A stretch of 64,000 nt of DNA from assembly GCA_026315105.1 (NCBI GenBank), contig CM048748.1, forward strand, positions 479,597,150 through 479,661,149, read 5' to 3'. Of this stretch, positions 53,214 through 63,599 are shown piece after piece (the stretch's first letter is position 1; each line of letters begins with the position of its first letter). This DNA is from Locusta migratoria (lineage: Eukaryota; Arthropoda; Insecta; Orthoptera; Acrididae). A program made the position numbers and the translations under genes. The notes under the pieces were generated by a model. The model worked only from the letters and a program-made list of their open reading frames with translations. It was not told where the DNA came from and made no database searches.

Positions 53214-53532
53214 ATGCCTAAAGTATGTGCAACATTTAAATTCACAAGTCGAGCTGATGGAACGGCTTGTACTTGCCGCGGTGGAATAGCCGAGCGGTCT
53301 AAAGCGTCTCGCTGCGGAGCGCGCGGTTGCTCACCGTGGAGGTTGGAGTCCTCCCTGGGGCATAGGTGTGTGTTTGTTGTACTTAGGTTAGTTTACCTAG
53401 GTTTAAGTAATTTGTAAGCTGCGGACTGATGACCACGCAGTTTGGTCCGATAGATTTACAAACATTTGAGCTTGTACTTCGTGCAAGAACACCAATTGTT
53501 TTACCTTCATAGGACTTAACTGTGTATACTGA
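53214..53532 (+). pseudogene. small cysteine-rich open frame split by a SINE
   Basis: Reading from the ATG at 53214 to the SINE and resuming after the right TSD copy gives one uninterrupted 37-residue frame that ends at the TGA of 53530-53532. It starts MPKVCATFKFTSRADGTACT and contains a C-x2-C and a further Cys over the junction. That could be a zinc-binding knuckle of a small exon or of a transposon-derived protein. No family is recognised, and chance is possible. Confidence 0.25.
53275..53469 (+). mobile_element. tRNA-derived SINE, family B
   Basis: Starts gccgcggtggaatagccgag and ends acaaacattt. Perfect 10-bp TSD gcttgtactt at 53265-53274 and 53470-53479. The B box reads ggttggagtcctccc (one change). 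Confidence 0.93.
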
Positions 53533-53535
53533 AAT

Positions 53536-54494
53536 AAAATTCCTGACTAACGGCGCTTAACTGCCCCACGAGTGAAGTTTCAGATGACCTATCCTGAAAT
53601 TCCTTTGAATTATACATCATAAAGTAATGCTAGATTTTCTTGCAAAGGTTTTTTTAAGAACTTCCATAATGGATAAAATTAACTTATTTCTGTTGCTGCT
53701 GTGCTTCATGAATCCACACTTTTAACTGTCTACACCGTCTTGAAAAATATTTTTATTTGTTGTTGGCAATATTTGAACGATCGTGGTTGACACAAAACCA
53801 GTGCAAAGTGTGGAGGCAGTAGCGACGCCAGAGTTATTTCAGTTGTATATGTCTGTGTTCTTTACAAGAAATATGTACTTATTTCAGCGTGGCAACAACG
53901 AAAAATATTGATGATACGTTATATCGGTGTGGAATGCTTTTGTGAGAGCAGACCCAAGCACATTGCAGTATTCTGTTGTCAATTTAGTCTTTGTATTCAA
54001 CTTTCACGTACCAAACGTTACTTGTTTCAGCATGCCAACACGGAATAATATTAAGGACACGTTGTTTCGAAATGGACTGCTTTGTGGCAGATGACCTAGC
54101 AAACTGTTATACTTCCTACTGGAACTGTCTTATTGACAGGATAGTGATATTTCATTACCGCATTACCGGGCTCCTCAATTCGCAGCTTCGATAAGACTGC
54201 ACATCCTTATTCAATAGTAAATGTTTTTTTAAAACGCGGAACCGTAAATAGGAAAATTCTCGAGTGGGTGTGCCATACAAGCTCGCAGCCGATACCCCGA
54301 ATAACACGGCGGACGGCAGTTCAATTTGCCTCAGACATGGCGGACCTATCGCCACTATATGAGATTTAAGCAGGCAGAGAGGTACACAGACTGCCGGTGC
54401 CCCTGGCGGCCCAAGCACAGCAGAGAGACCTTACCGCCCGTCTCGTACTGGCGCGTGGCAGACAGCGACGTCACAACACTGCCGATGTCATATA
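53536..54494. other. non-coding stretch
   Basis: No gene or repeat family recognised. An 87-codon minus frame (54155-54418) has no recognisable domain. Confidence 0.3.
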
Positions 54495-54790
54495 TATTGT
54501 GAAATTTAACGGAACTATAGCACTCCCCTGGGGAACGCCTGAGACCATCTTAACGTCTGAAGGCTTGTCTCCGTTGAGAACGACATGTTGCTTTCTGCTA
54601 GCTGGGAAAGCCTCAATCCAGTGAGACATTCGGTCTGATATTCCATATCAGGCGACGGAGCGGGAAGGTATCGAACACTTCGCGGGAATCAAGAAACACG
54701 GCGTCTACCTGCGATCCTTTATTTACTGCTCTCTGGATCTCGTGGATGAATATCACGAGTTGTATTTCACATAATATCCGGTCCCAAGAA
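54495..54790 (-). pseudogene. CR1-like RT fragment
   Basis: Minus strand: 'gtagacgccgtgtttcttga', 'ttcgataccttcccgctccg' and 'ctggattgaggctttcccag', followed by VSGVPQGSAIVPLNF, the RT block 4 region. It covers the palm segment upstream of the active site. Both ends are abrupt, and it lies directly before the next minus-strand LINE. Confidence 0.72.
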
Positions 54791-54794
54791 ATTG

Positions 54795-57010
54795 ATTTAT
54801 TATTATTTATTCATCGTATGGCATACACAGGATCCGTACATTAATTTGCAGATTTATATCTACATTATTGACATAGGTAATCGCCTGTCGACGCCAGGAA
54901 AAATTCATATGTTTCTCAATGGAAACGTCTCAGTGGGTATTCTTGTGTGATGTGCTTCACAGTTTGCCTCTCAGCACCGCAGTCGCAGCAAGATGGCGAC
55001 GTTTTCCCCCATTTATACAGCGCACGCGCCACGTTTAGTCGGGATCCGATTCAACTTGGACCGATTTTCCGAAGTTGTTCAAAGCCAGGTAACTTTCCTG
55101 TAATGCATGGCATATCTTAATTTACTGCTGCAGCAAATTCTTTCCATTCATTAAACCACGTCTCAGTCACGTTGAAATTGTTGGCTAAAAGTTTCTCCGC
55201 TGTACAAATGGGTGGGCGTCTTGACTTCAGTACGTCTATAAGTAGGTGGGGAATATCCTCCTGATTATTCTGGATCTTATTGTATTCATTCATCACAGCA
55301 ATGCATCTATAAAGCTGTGGTGGAGCAACATGGTTTAGTACGGGCAACCATTGAGTTGGAGTTGATCTGATCGTACCCGTGATCATCATCATTGTGTCAT
55401 TTATTTTAACGTCTACTCTCTTCACATGAGAACTGCTCATCCAGACGGGGGCACCATACTCCGCAGTAGAGTAAACTAAACTCAGATATGAGCAGCGTAG
55501 AGTAGTTACACTTGCACCCCAAGAAGAACCACACAGTTTTCGAATTATGTTACGCGTCTGAATGTTGGCAGCACTCTTCCTCAGATGTTCTTGGAATGAC
55601 AGTATTGCCGAGTGTAGCACCTAGATATTTGGGGTGTCTATTATTTCAGAGAAGAGTGTTATCGAAGTATACTTTGAGGTCCCTTGAAGCCATTACGTTG
55701 TTCAGGTGAAAACAAAAAAACTTCTCTTTTACTCTTACTCGGCTGGAGTCTCCATTTTCGAAAGTATTTTCCTAAAATCTATTTTTTTTTCTAAAATAAA
55801 CTGTAGCGGGTTCGTCTTATGCACAGGGAAGTCAGCGCTCCTGCAGTCGCACGTCGCACCGGCATTCCATACACTACTGTTTGGTTGGCACTTAGGCGTA
55901 CCCTCCGATGCTATTCTTACAAAATACATCGGTATCATGAACTGTTACCTGGCGATTTAGTGACGCGGAAGGCATATGCGATGTTGGAGTTTCGAAAGAT
56001 AGCGAAAGATGACGATTGGTTGAGTAACCTGTCCTGGACCGAAGAAGATCATTTCACGCTCCTAGAGCTTGTCAACGCCCACAACTGCAGAATTTGGGCT
56101 ACCGAAAATCCTAGAACTGTTGTGGAAAGTTCATTGCACGACGAGGAAGTTACGGTCTGGGTTGGATTTACCACATATACCGTTATCGGGCTTTTTTTCT
56201 TCGGGGAACTGCGTGATTCTGGTTTTGTAACTGCTACCGTGACGTGTGAGAGGTAGGCCGATGTGTTACAAAATCGCATCATCCCCAGCCTGGTTGATAA
56301 ATACCTTCTGGAACGTACGATTTTTATGCAGTATGGCTGGCACTCCACCCCATACTGCTAGACGCGTGAAAGATCTCTTGCGCGCGTCGTTTGGTGATGA
56401 TCGTGTGCTCAGCCTCCACTTTCGGCATGCTTGGCCTTGCAGGTCCCCAGACCTCAGTCCGTGCGATTACTGGCTTTGAGGTTACTTTAAGTCGCAAGTG
56501 TATCGTGATCGACCGACATATCTAGAGATACTGAAAGACAACATCCGACGCCAACGCCTCGCCATAACTCCGGACACGCTTTACAGTGCTTTTCACAATA
56601 TTCTTCCTCGACTACAGCTATTGTTGAGGAATGATGGTGAACATATTGAGCATTTCCTGCAATGAACATCATCTCGGCTTTGTCTTAATTTGTTGTGTTA
56701 TTTATTGCTTTTCTGATCAGATGAAGCGTCATCTGTCGGACATTTTTTGAACCATTTTTGTTCTAATAAAACCCCATGGCATTCCAAGCATGTGTGTTAA
56801 TTTTTACCTCTCTATCTACATTATTCCGTGATTTATTAAGTTTTCAAATTTATACTGACTTTTTGATCACCCGGTATATAAACCGAACAAGAGTGGGGCA
56901 AGCACTGACCCTTGCGGGAGACCATCATTTAGTTTTTTCGGTTTACTGATTTCATCCCCAATTACTATACGAAATGTTGCGTCACTCAACATGTTACTTG
57001 TAAGATATTT
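54795..57010 (-). pseudogene. Jockey-group-like non-LTR element, interrupted by a DNA transposon
   Basis: Read from 57010: SDATFRIVIGDEISKPKKLN and DGLPQGSVLAPLLFGLYTG (RT block 4, 56990-56880). Then comes the transposon (55800-56874), after which the element resumes below 55795 with a post-RT region: a 167-codon frame (55620-55117) carrying LCGSSWGASVTTLRCSYLSL, VYSTAEYGAPVW, IRSTPTQWLPVLNH and FNVTETWFNEW. The YADD segment between the two parts is missing, so the insertion came with a deletion, or a deletion followed. It appears to be the same family as 14395-15925. The 3' limit near 54795 is approximate. Confidence 0.78.
55800..56874 (+). pseudogene. IS630/Tc1/mariner-type transposase with about 38 residues between the last two acidic sites
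   Basis: A helix-turn-helix-like start (ALRRTLRCYSYKIHRYHELL) is followed by LSWTEEDHFTLLE (first acidic site), NAHNCRIWATENPRTVVESS and VTVWVGF. The second catalytic block reads FMQYG where the sister copies of this type have Asp, so a gat-to-tat change removed it. A one-base insertion follows. The third site is RSPDLSPCDYWL. Spacing between the second and third positions is about 38 residues, closer to the maT-like or DD39D groups than to DD34D mariners. The 5' terminus is missing; the 3' terminus ends tgatcacccgg next to TA (56875-56876). Confidence 0.78.
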
Positions 57011-57975
57011 ATTTTTATATCCAGAAATGATAGAATATTCGAAGGTAAATGTCGTTGAGCTAGGAGATAAAGTAAATACAGAAAGTACTGGAGATTTTTC
57101 CGTTGTGCGATCATCTATCTCAATATCTGCCTCTTTGGTGTTCATTACGAACGTGGTGATTGGTACACCATTCGACGTACAGGACGGGTGGAATTTCCCC
57201 CCGGTAAGTCCGTTACGTAAGCCAGCTGTTCGATATTTCGTGACGGAGAGGGACTTTCCAAAACTATCCCCGCGCCGACAGGCAACTTGACCTGTAATCA
57301 CGGCTGTCGCTAAATGCAGGCCAAACAGAAGCGGTCGCTGACACGGTGAGACAGACACAGCCGGGGAAGGGAGGGGGATCGATAGTGGTGAATTTTGCAC
57401 GCACTCCGCGATTCACTGTGCGCGCGAGCGGCAAGAGGTCCGCTTTGAGAGCACCGGCAGGCGCGGTTTCCGTAATTACAGAGAGGACGCGCGGCGGCCC
57501 GGAATAAGCGAAAGCGACGCCGACGCCGGCGCGGCGGTAAACAAAAGGCGAGCAGCGGCGCGCTATCGCTCGCGGCATTGTCCGCCGCGGCGGAAAGGGG
57601 GCGACTTTCTTGCCGTTGACAGGCAAAAGTTATTTCTTTCAGTGAGCGACGGCTGCTGAATGGCTCTCATAAATGAAGCCGCCGAGGGGGTGGCAGGAGG
57701 CGCGGAGTTTTGGGCGCCTGAGGAACTGGACAAGGAGGGGCGGAAAAAAGTGAAAGGCGCGGGCAGAAGACTCGGCCGCCAGAAGAAGAGGACAAAGTGC
57801 GCGCCAGCGCTCTGAGGCGCAGTCCGAGGGGAGGCGTGGGGGCGTCTCTAAATGCAGCGGCGAGGGGGAGTGCAGAAAATGGAAAGTCCTTTTTAACGAC
57901 AAATCACAGATTATCAGCTTCTCTTTAGAGGCATTACATACATAATCATATCCAAATTGCTACTATCTTAATATA
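57011..57975. other. stretch with a GC-rich island (about 57350-57870)
   Basis: Contains gacgccgacgccggcgcggc near 57517 and other CpG-dense text. A 99-codon plus frame (56991-57290) and part of a 177-codon minus frame cross the left part. Neither shows a domain beyond the RT block already described. Confidence 0.35.
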
Positions 57976-58601
57976 CTGGGTGCTCACAAAAACAGTATTA
58001 ACTTTAAAACCAAAGAGAAAACAAGGAATAATGTAGACAGAGAGATAAAAATTGACAAACATGCCTGGAATGATATAGGGTTTTATTAGGGGAAAAATCA
58101 AAAAATTTCCGACGGGTCAGAAAAGCTATAATTAGCATAACAAATTAAGACAAAGCAAAGATGACGTTCTTTACAGGAAATCCTCAATATGTTCACCATC
58201 ATTCCTCAGCAATAGCTGTAGTCGAGGAATAATGTTGTGAACAGCACTGTAAAGCATGACCAGAGTTACGGTGAGGCATTGGCCTCGGATGTTATCTTTC
58301 AGCACCCCTAGAGATGTCGGTCGATCACGATACACTTGCGACTTCAGGTGACTCCAAAGCCAATAATGGCACGGACTGAGGTCTGGCGACCTGGGAGGCC
58401 AAGCATGACGAAAGTGGCGCCTGAGCACGCGATCATCACCAAACGACGCGCGCAAGTGACCTTTCACGCGTCTAGCAATACTTTTTTTTCTAATAAAACT
58501 CCATGTCATTCCAAGCATGTGTGTCCACTTTTACCTCTCTATCTACATTATTCCGTGATTTATTAAGTTCTCAAATTTATACTGACTTTTTGATCACCAG
58601 G
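57976..58601 (-). mobile_element. internally deleted copy of the same IS630/Tc1/mariner-type transposon (626 bp)
   Basis: Flanked by TA on both sides (57974-57975 and 58602-58603). Long terminal inverted repeats of about 115-125 bp: the left end ctgggtgctcacaaaaacag and the complement of the right end cctggtgatcaaaaagtcag continue in parallel through 'ggaataatgtaga' to 'gttttattag'. Between them the minus strand encodes only the transposase end (58518-58171): RRVKGHLRASFGDDRVLRRH, RSPDLSPCHYWLW and GVLKDNIRGQCLTV, to a natural stop. The N-terminal half is deleted. It lies 1.1 kb from the longer copy and is inverted to it. Confidence 0.83.
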
Positions 58602-59060
58602 TATATAAAAACTGAGGTGTTTGTGCCTATATTTCACTCCGCAGTAAAAACTAATCATCGCAAACGAATAGTGTTTGTATGTGGCAGTAGGTATCAATCT
58701 CCCATTGGGCACTATTATTGTAGAGTATTCATAACTTTAAGGTGGTGGAAGATATGCGAGTTTAAAGCTACCTTCTTATATAAAATTCTTCATGTGGGCG
58801 TCAATATTTTGCTCTTCAGCAAAAACTACACAATGGAGACGAACGATATCTCTGTGTTGTTGTAGTAAAAGGTCTTCCGTTGTATACCCAAGCAGTTTCG
58901 TGTCGATAGTTATAAGAGGGTGGAAGATATAGTGGTTGAAAGTCGTCAGCTTACAGAAAATTTGGACTGAAGTCCAGCGATGACTTTTGACACTATAATA
59001 GCAAAGATTTATATACAGCGAAATGTGATGCACGTTCATCAGTTGTTTTTCTGAAACAAA
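58602..59060 (+). repeat. unclassified dispersed repeat, second copy at 21975-22475
   Basis: Same sequence as the complement of 21975-22475. Inside, the block 'ggtggaagatatgcgagttt' (58741) and the block 'gggtggaagatatagtggtt' (58919) show a diverged internal duplication with a period of about 178 bp. No ORF or tRNA-like head. Confidence 0.7.
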
Positions 59061-60199
59061 AATCTTTTTTGTATCGCGATTCACGGTGTTCCTGGGAAAA
59101 TTTCACGTATTCCGAAAAAATTGAAGTAACTGAAAAATGTTCGTGACCGCAAAAAATTGATCAAATCAGTGAGACTTGTAGCGTTTACTGTTAAAGTTAA
59201 TGCCACTATCTATAACATTTTAGGCGTAGAACGTGTATTATGCAAAGCTTTTTCTATGCCAGTGCTCGCGCTTATAACTAACTATTTGTAGATGCCACCA
59301 ATTACATCATAGCTTTATTTCTAAACACATTATCCTCTCGGACTCCATAAATATATGACAAACCATTCTTAATCCACTCGCCGATACTGAAATAAATAGA
59401 AAACGGAAAAAAATGAAATGAACGAAAATGGCTCTATAAGCAGGGATACACACAAGTAAGATCTCGCAATCAGAGGAAGAATAAATCATTCCAGAATTCC
59501 TGACATGAGACTTGTCGCAAATGGAGGAGGCGGCTGTTTCGCAATTGGCAACGACTGCTACGTACTGTTCCGATGTCCTCGATTCGTCCTAAGAAAGTAA
59601 TGATCGCCAATGGTTTCCTATTTAGAACGCATTTTGTAGTAACTTATCCGGATTCTAAAGTTTTCATCTTATAAAAATCTTTTATCCATCTGTGGGTCGT
59701 CACCCAGTTTTGGAACCACTGGCATAAAGCATGCAACAGTTCCACTAAAGAGACTTTACCGTCCTACTTTGAACTATTGATGCACATAGTGGGATTCTCT
59801 CCAGGTGTGCCTGCCGGAGAGCGTAGATAAAAGAGGGAAGCGCATTTTGGGTATCGCGATATAGGGGACAGGGTGCCACGGAAATAATGAAGAGAAACTG
59901 CGCGTCGCCAACAGGTTTGAGGTGCGGTTCGAGAGCTGGCGTGGCAGGCTGCGTCACTCGTCTTTGTCGAGGGGATTGAACACCTAGGTCATCAGTGCCT
60001 GCCCCAGTACAATAGTCCGTCGTCCGCTGTTGCCATCTCACTGTAGCGGCATCCAAGTACCGTTTAGTTCCATGCCCTCTTCCTTACTATTGAAATTATT
60101 CGGAGGTTTGGCTATCTCAGTTACCTCTCGGTAGAGCCTTTCATACTATCAAAGTCAAAAACGAGCCATGTGCGTGTTCGACCACAGACCACCCTTGAA
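59061..60199. other. non-coding stretch
   Basis: No gene or repeat family recognised; a 103-codon minus frame (59745-60056) has no recognisable domain. Confidence 0.3.
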
Positions 60200-60401
60200 A
60201 AAAAAATGTTTAAATGTTTGTTAAGCTTATGGGACTTAACTACGGGGTCATCAGTCCCAAAACTTACAAACTACGTATGAACTACTTACTAACTAGGACG
60301 GCACAAATATCCATGCCCGAGGGGGGATTCGAACCCCCGACCGTAGTGGCCGTGCTGACCGTGACTGGAGCGCCTTAGTCACCTCGGCCACCGCGGCCGG
60401 C
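60200..60401 (-). mobile_element. tRNA-derived SINE, family A
   Basis: Very well preserved minus-strand copy. Perfect 11-bp TSD ccacccttgaa at 60189-60199 and 60402-60412. Confidence 0.94.
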
Positions 60402-60466
60402 CCACCCTTGAAGATGCCCTCCGCAGACGGGGACGAAATGTTGGGTTTTGACAACAAATTCATCTG

Positions 60467-60659
60467 CGTGTGAGTAGCCGAGCGGTCTGGAGCGCCACGT
60501 TACGGATCGCGTGGCCTCCCGCGTCGGAGGTTCGAATCCTCCCTGGAGCATGGATGTGTGAGTTGTCCTTAGGTTAGTGTAACTTAGTTTTTGTAGTTTG
60601 TAAGACTAGGGACTGATGACCAACGTAATTTGGTCGCATAAAATTACATACATTTGAAT
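60467..60659 (+). mobile_element. tRNA-derived SINE, family C
   Basis: Type copy for the C variant: tgtgagtagccgagcggtct, 'gcgccacgttacggatcg', B box ggttcgaatcctccc, tail 'tgatgaccaacgtaatttgg'. TSD aaattcatctg (60456-60466) and aaattcaactg (60660-60670), one mismatch. Confidence 0.92.
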
Positions 60660-60762
60660 AAATTCAACTGATCACGGCATATCGGCCCGGATACATTTAA
60701 TGGACAAAAGTTACATAATTTTTCACAGATGCAGCAGAAAATGGAGGAGGAGTTCGACAGAT

Positions 60763-60798
60763 GAGAAGTTGATTGTCAGAGAGAAGTTGATTGTCAGA
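60763..60798. repeat. 18-bp tandem duplication in a purine-rich tract
   Basis: gagaagttgattgtcaga occurs twice head to tail (60763-60780 and 60781-60798). The surrounding 60740-60900 is G/A-rich. Confidence 0.65.
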
Positions 60799-61039
60799 GA
60801 GAGGGGTGGGAAGAGATGAACAGAAAGACGGAGGAGGGGGAAGAGGACCACGGAGTAAAAAGAGAAGGAAAGAGAAGAACATGGACAGAGAGGAAGAATA
60901 GGTGGACTGACTTAGTAGTGGAATAAATGAGTACTCAGGGGACGCCGGTTTTTCGCTAGTTATTCAACAATTGCCACCTTGTATGCAGGACATAGAAATG
61001 AAAGTAAGTAAAAAAGCGCTGTCCTGCAGTGTAACGTAC

Positions 61040-61720
61040 GCTACATGCGATGGATCGCTTCCTCTTTGACACGAGCTCGGCGATTCGCCGCAAAAGCCGC
61101 GGCCGTCAACGACGGAAATTGGAGGCAGTTACGACTGACCCTCAGACACCGCCGCGGCTAGAAAATGGCGCACAGCGACAGCGACAGCGCAGCTCATTAG
61201 TTGGGGGCAGCAGCCGCGGGGGCGCGCTTCCGGCGCCGCTTGCAGAAATGCCGACTAATAGATGCGGATACCCGCTTTGTCACCGCCGGCAAAGTGTCAA
61301 CACGAGGCGAGAGCGGAGTCCGGCCAGCCACTGGCTGAGAGCCCGGTGGGGGGGGGGGGGGGTGGCGGCTAGTGGGGGGGGGGCGGTTGTTACTGTCGGC
61401 CGGCCGCTATTGTCTCAGCCTGGACAAAGGAACGCGCCCGCCGGCAACAAACGTCATTTTTCCGGAACCGGAAATCACATAAAGGCCCACAGTGTGTGTG
61501 TGGTAGAGTGTGGGCGAGGCGAGGCGACGGCACTCGCTAGCCGCGGGGGCGGTTTGTCCAAGGGGTGGTGTGGGGGTGGCAGGGAAGGGGTGGCTGTCGC
61601 TGGCAGGACAAGCGCCCTCCCCTGTGGGAGCCGGCCGAGCACGCCACTGCACGGTGACAATGTGCCACCAAAATGCTATGCGCCCCGGCTTCCAATTTTC
61701 GGGTCGCCATACTTCGGGTT
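61040..61720. other. large GC-rich island
   Basis: CpG-dense for about 650 bp, with G-runs at about 61347-61360 and 61374-61383. A 225-codon plus frame (61050-61727) spans it, but the text is Arg/Gly/Ala-rich with no domain, and the opposite strand is open too. A CpG-island-like promoter is possible, but no transcript evidence can be read from sequence. Confidence 0.4.
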
Positions 61721-62092
61721 AAACTGATCGCGGAGATTAATCATTTCCAGTCCAGTAACGGCATACGTCATATTTAGGTGTTCCTCTACGCTCAACAATT
61801 TACCCGAGGATTATGAAACACCACTGCAGCACATCCCAAATTTCATTGTCCTTTGGTTGTTTACTATTACTTCATGGAAACAGACAGCATTAGTCTACAA
61901 TGAATTTACAAAGAATTTTTTCCGAGCATTTCACTGGTGTAGGAAAAGGAAATCGTCTAAGCTTATTAATAGTCTGAAGAATACTGAATTACAATCACAA
62001 ATTCGTGTATATTGCACTAGTTTATTTCAGTTCGTTATCCAGTTTTTAAGCACACAAGGTCATATTAAGACTTTTCTGTTTTATCAAACAAT

Positions 62093-62571
62093 TTATCTAT
62101 CTTCATTATTTGATATTAAATCGATTTCTTTATCATCATAACACAGTGAATCATATCCTGATAAATTATGTAAATAAGTAACAAATGGAACTCTGTCTAT
62201 TTTGATAATTCCCATACTGGAATTTTTTAACTGAATTATTATCAGTAATGACAGTATAGGTTTGTGTTTGATGCCCAAATTCTTGAATCTAATTATTTGT
62301 CTGAATTCTGTACTTACAAAATAAAAACTAACTTTTTGAAACCATTATGTAGTTTTAAATTTTCCTTAACAATTTTCATAAATTTTGGTTCAACAGCATT
62401 CAAAAAGTGATTAGGCTTAACTGAATTTAAATTATTTTCAAAATTTAACGTTTGTAATATATTTTTAATGCTGTAATAACTTGATACTATATGATCGTTT
62501 TTCTGTCTTTTTTTTTTTTTTTTGTCGAAAACATTACTAGAAAAGGAAAATATTTCTTTTAGTAGTTCAGT
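62093..62571 (-). pseudogene. possible protein-primed type B DNA polymerase remnant (Polinton/Maverick-like)
   Basis: On the minus strand one frame (62571-62314) reads TELLKEIFSFSSNVFDKK, then SVKPNHFLNAVEPKFMKIVK and NLKLHNGFKK. After a stop and a frameshift the next frame reads STEFRQIIRFKNLGIKHKPI and then VPFVTYLHNLSGYDSLCYDD, with HNLSGYD at 62170-62150, followed by LISNNEDR and a stop at about 62093. The HNLSGYD text together with a nearby 'NNE' is reminiscent of the exonuclease region of polymerases carried by Polinton/Maverick elements and related viruses. The N-terminal text fits loosely. No palm-domain motif (DTD) was found, so the assignment is tentative. Confidence 0.38.
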
Positions 62572-62979
62572 TTATTTATTTTGAAAATGTTAATGAAGAA
62601 ATTCGTAAAAGTAGTATATATTTGATAGTAGTTTTGGCCTTGATTACTGTTGATGGAAAAATAATTCATCCTGAAAAGAAAATTCATGTAATGTTATTAA
62701 ATTAATTGATTCTGAATTCTTTAAATTAATATAACATTCTAACAAGATTTTAACATAAGTTTACAGTTGTTTAATATTCGTTATAGATAACTCCACTTGT
62801 ATAGAAAAAAATTCAGAATTTGAAACTGCTGTAATTTCATCTATATATTTTTCATTCAGTTAATATATTTTATTAGATATAACACTTATTCACTCTATGC
62901 ACTTTACAACTAGATTTGGTTACATCTATTTTTTCCTAAAATATTTCTTATAAAGGGAAGATGCTATTAATTGTGATAC

Positions 62980-63310
62980 TGATTTGGTATATTGTGTTAT
63001 ATTTCATTCAATTCATATGTATTAATATATATATGATTTATTCAGTGAATATATTTTACTATATATAACAATTAGTCAATTAATACATTGCATTTTATTC
63101 AACTAATATATATTTTTATATACACTAGTTTCTCAGCAAATATATTTTACTAAATATAATACTTTTTCAGCTAGTATATATTACTATTTATACGATTTAT
63201 TCAATTAATATATTTTATTATATATAATAACTTTTCAACTAGTATATTCTACTAGATGTATTTTATTCAACTAATATTTTTACCATATTTAACAGTTATT
63301 AAATTATTTA
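62980..63310. repeat. degenerate AT-rich tandem repeat, period about 55 bp
   Basis: Recurring blocks of the form 'ttattcaactaatatatttt' and 'actatatataacaat' can be followed at least five times from about 63000 to 63280. The text just before (62906-62970) and just after (63314-63370) the array also resembles each other: ttacatctattttttcctaa against attatatatattttttctta. Confidence 0.5.
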
Positions 63311-63328
63311 TTTTACATCTTGATTTGA

Positions 63329-63595
63329 TTATATATATTTTTTCTTAAAAATGTGTTTGCTATAAATGGAACAGCTAAAACTATAGGAATTAAAAGCAAT
63401 AGTAAAACAACTATCAATAAAAATTATTCTAAAATAAAAAATCAACAACTGATTGATGTTAAGAACATCAATGACATTAATGATGAACAAATTCATCTAA
63501 TATGTAGAAATTTAAGTCCATATCAAATAATTGAATTGTATTCAATATATAGAAATAAAATTTCGGAATATATTAAAAAGAATAAGCAATACTAG
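63329..63595 (+). CDS. unrecognised AT-rich open frame, 88 codons
   Basis: Open from after the stop at 63326 to the TAG at 63593-63595. There is no in-frame ATG near the front; the frame contains KNVFAINGTAKTIGIKSNSK and ends NLSPYQIIELYSIYRNKISE then YIKKNKQY. It is Asn/Ile/Lys-rich but not repetitive, and the last 40 residues could form helices. It may belong to the same AT-rich foreign block as the polymerase-like remnant. I do not recognise a family. Confidence 0.25.
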   Translation, partial: LYIFFLKNVFAINGTAKTIGIKSNSKTTINKNYSKIKNQQLIDVKNINDINDEQIHLICRNLSPYQIIELYSIYRNKISEYIKKNKQY

Positions 63596-63599
63596 TTTT

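Noticed and set aside
55819..56256. 145-codon frame as an intact host gene
   Set aside because: It is the N-terminal part of the transposase described at 55800-56874 and ends where the frame is broken.
56867..57400. 177-codon minus-strand protein as one gene
   Set aside because: Only the last 50 residues match the RT block; the front is unrelated GC-rich text, so the frame is a chance fusion.
61050..61727. 225-codon plus-strand protein
   Set aside because: Arg/Gly/Ala/Pro-rich text in a GC island with other frames open too; no domain. Most likely a composition artefact.
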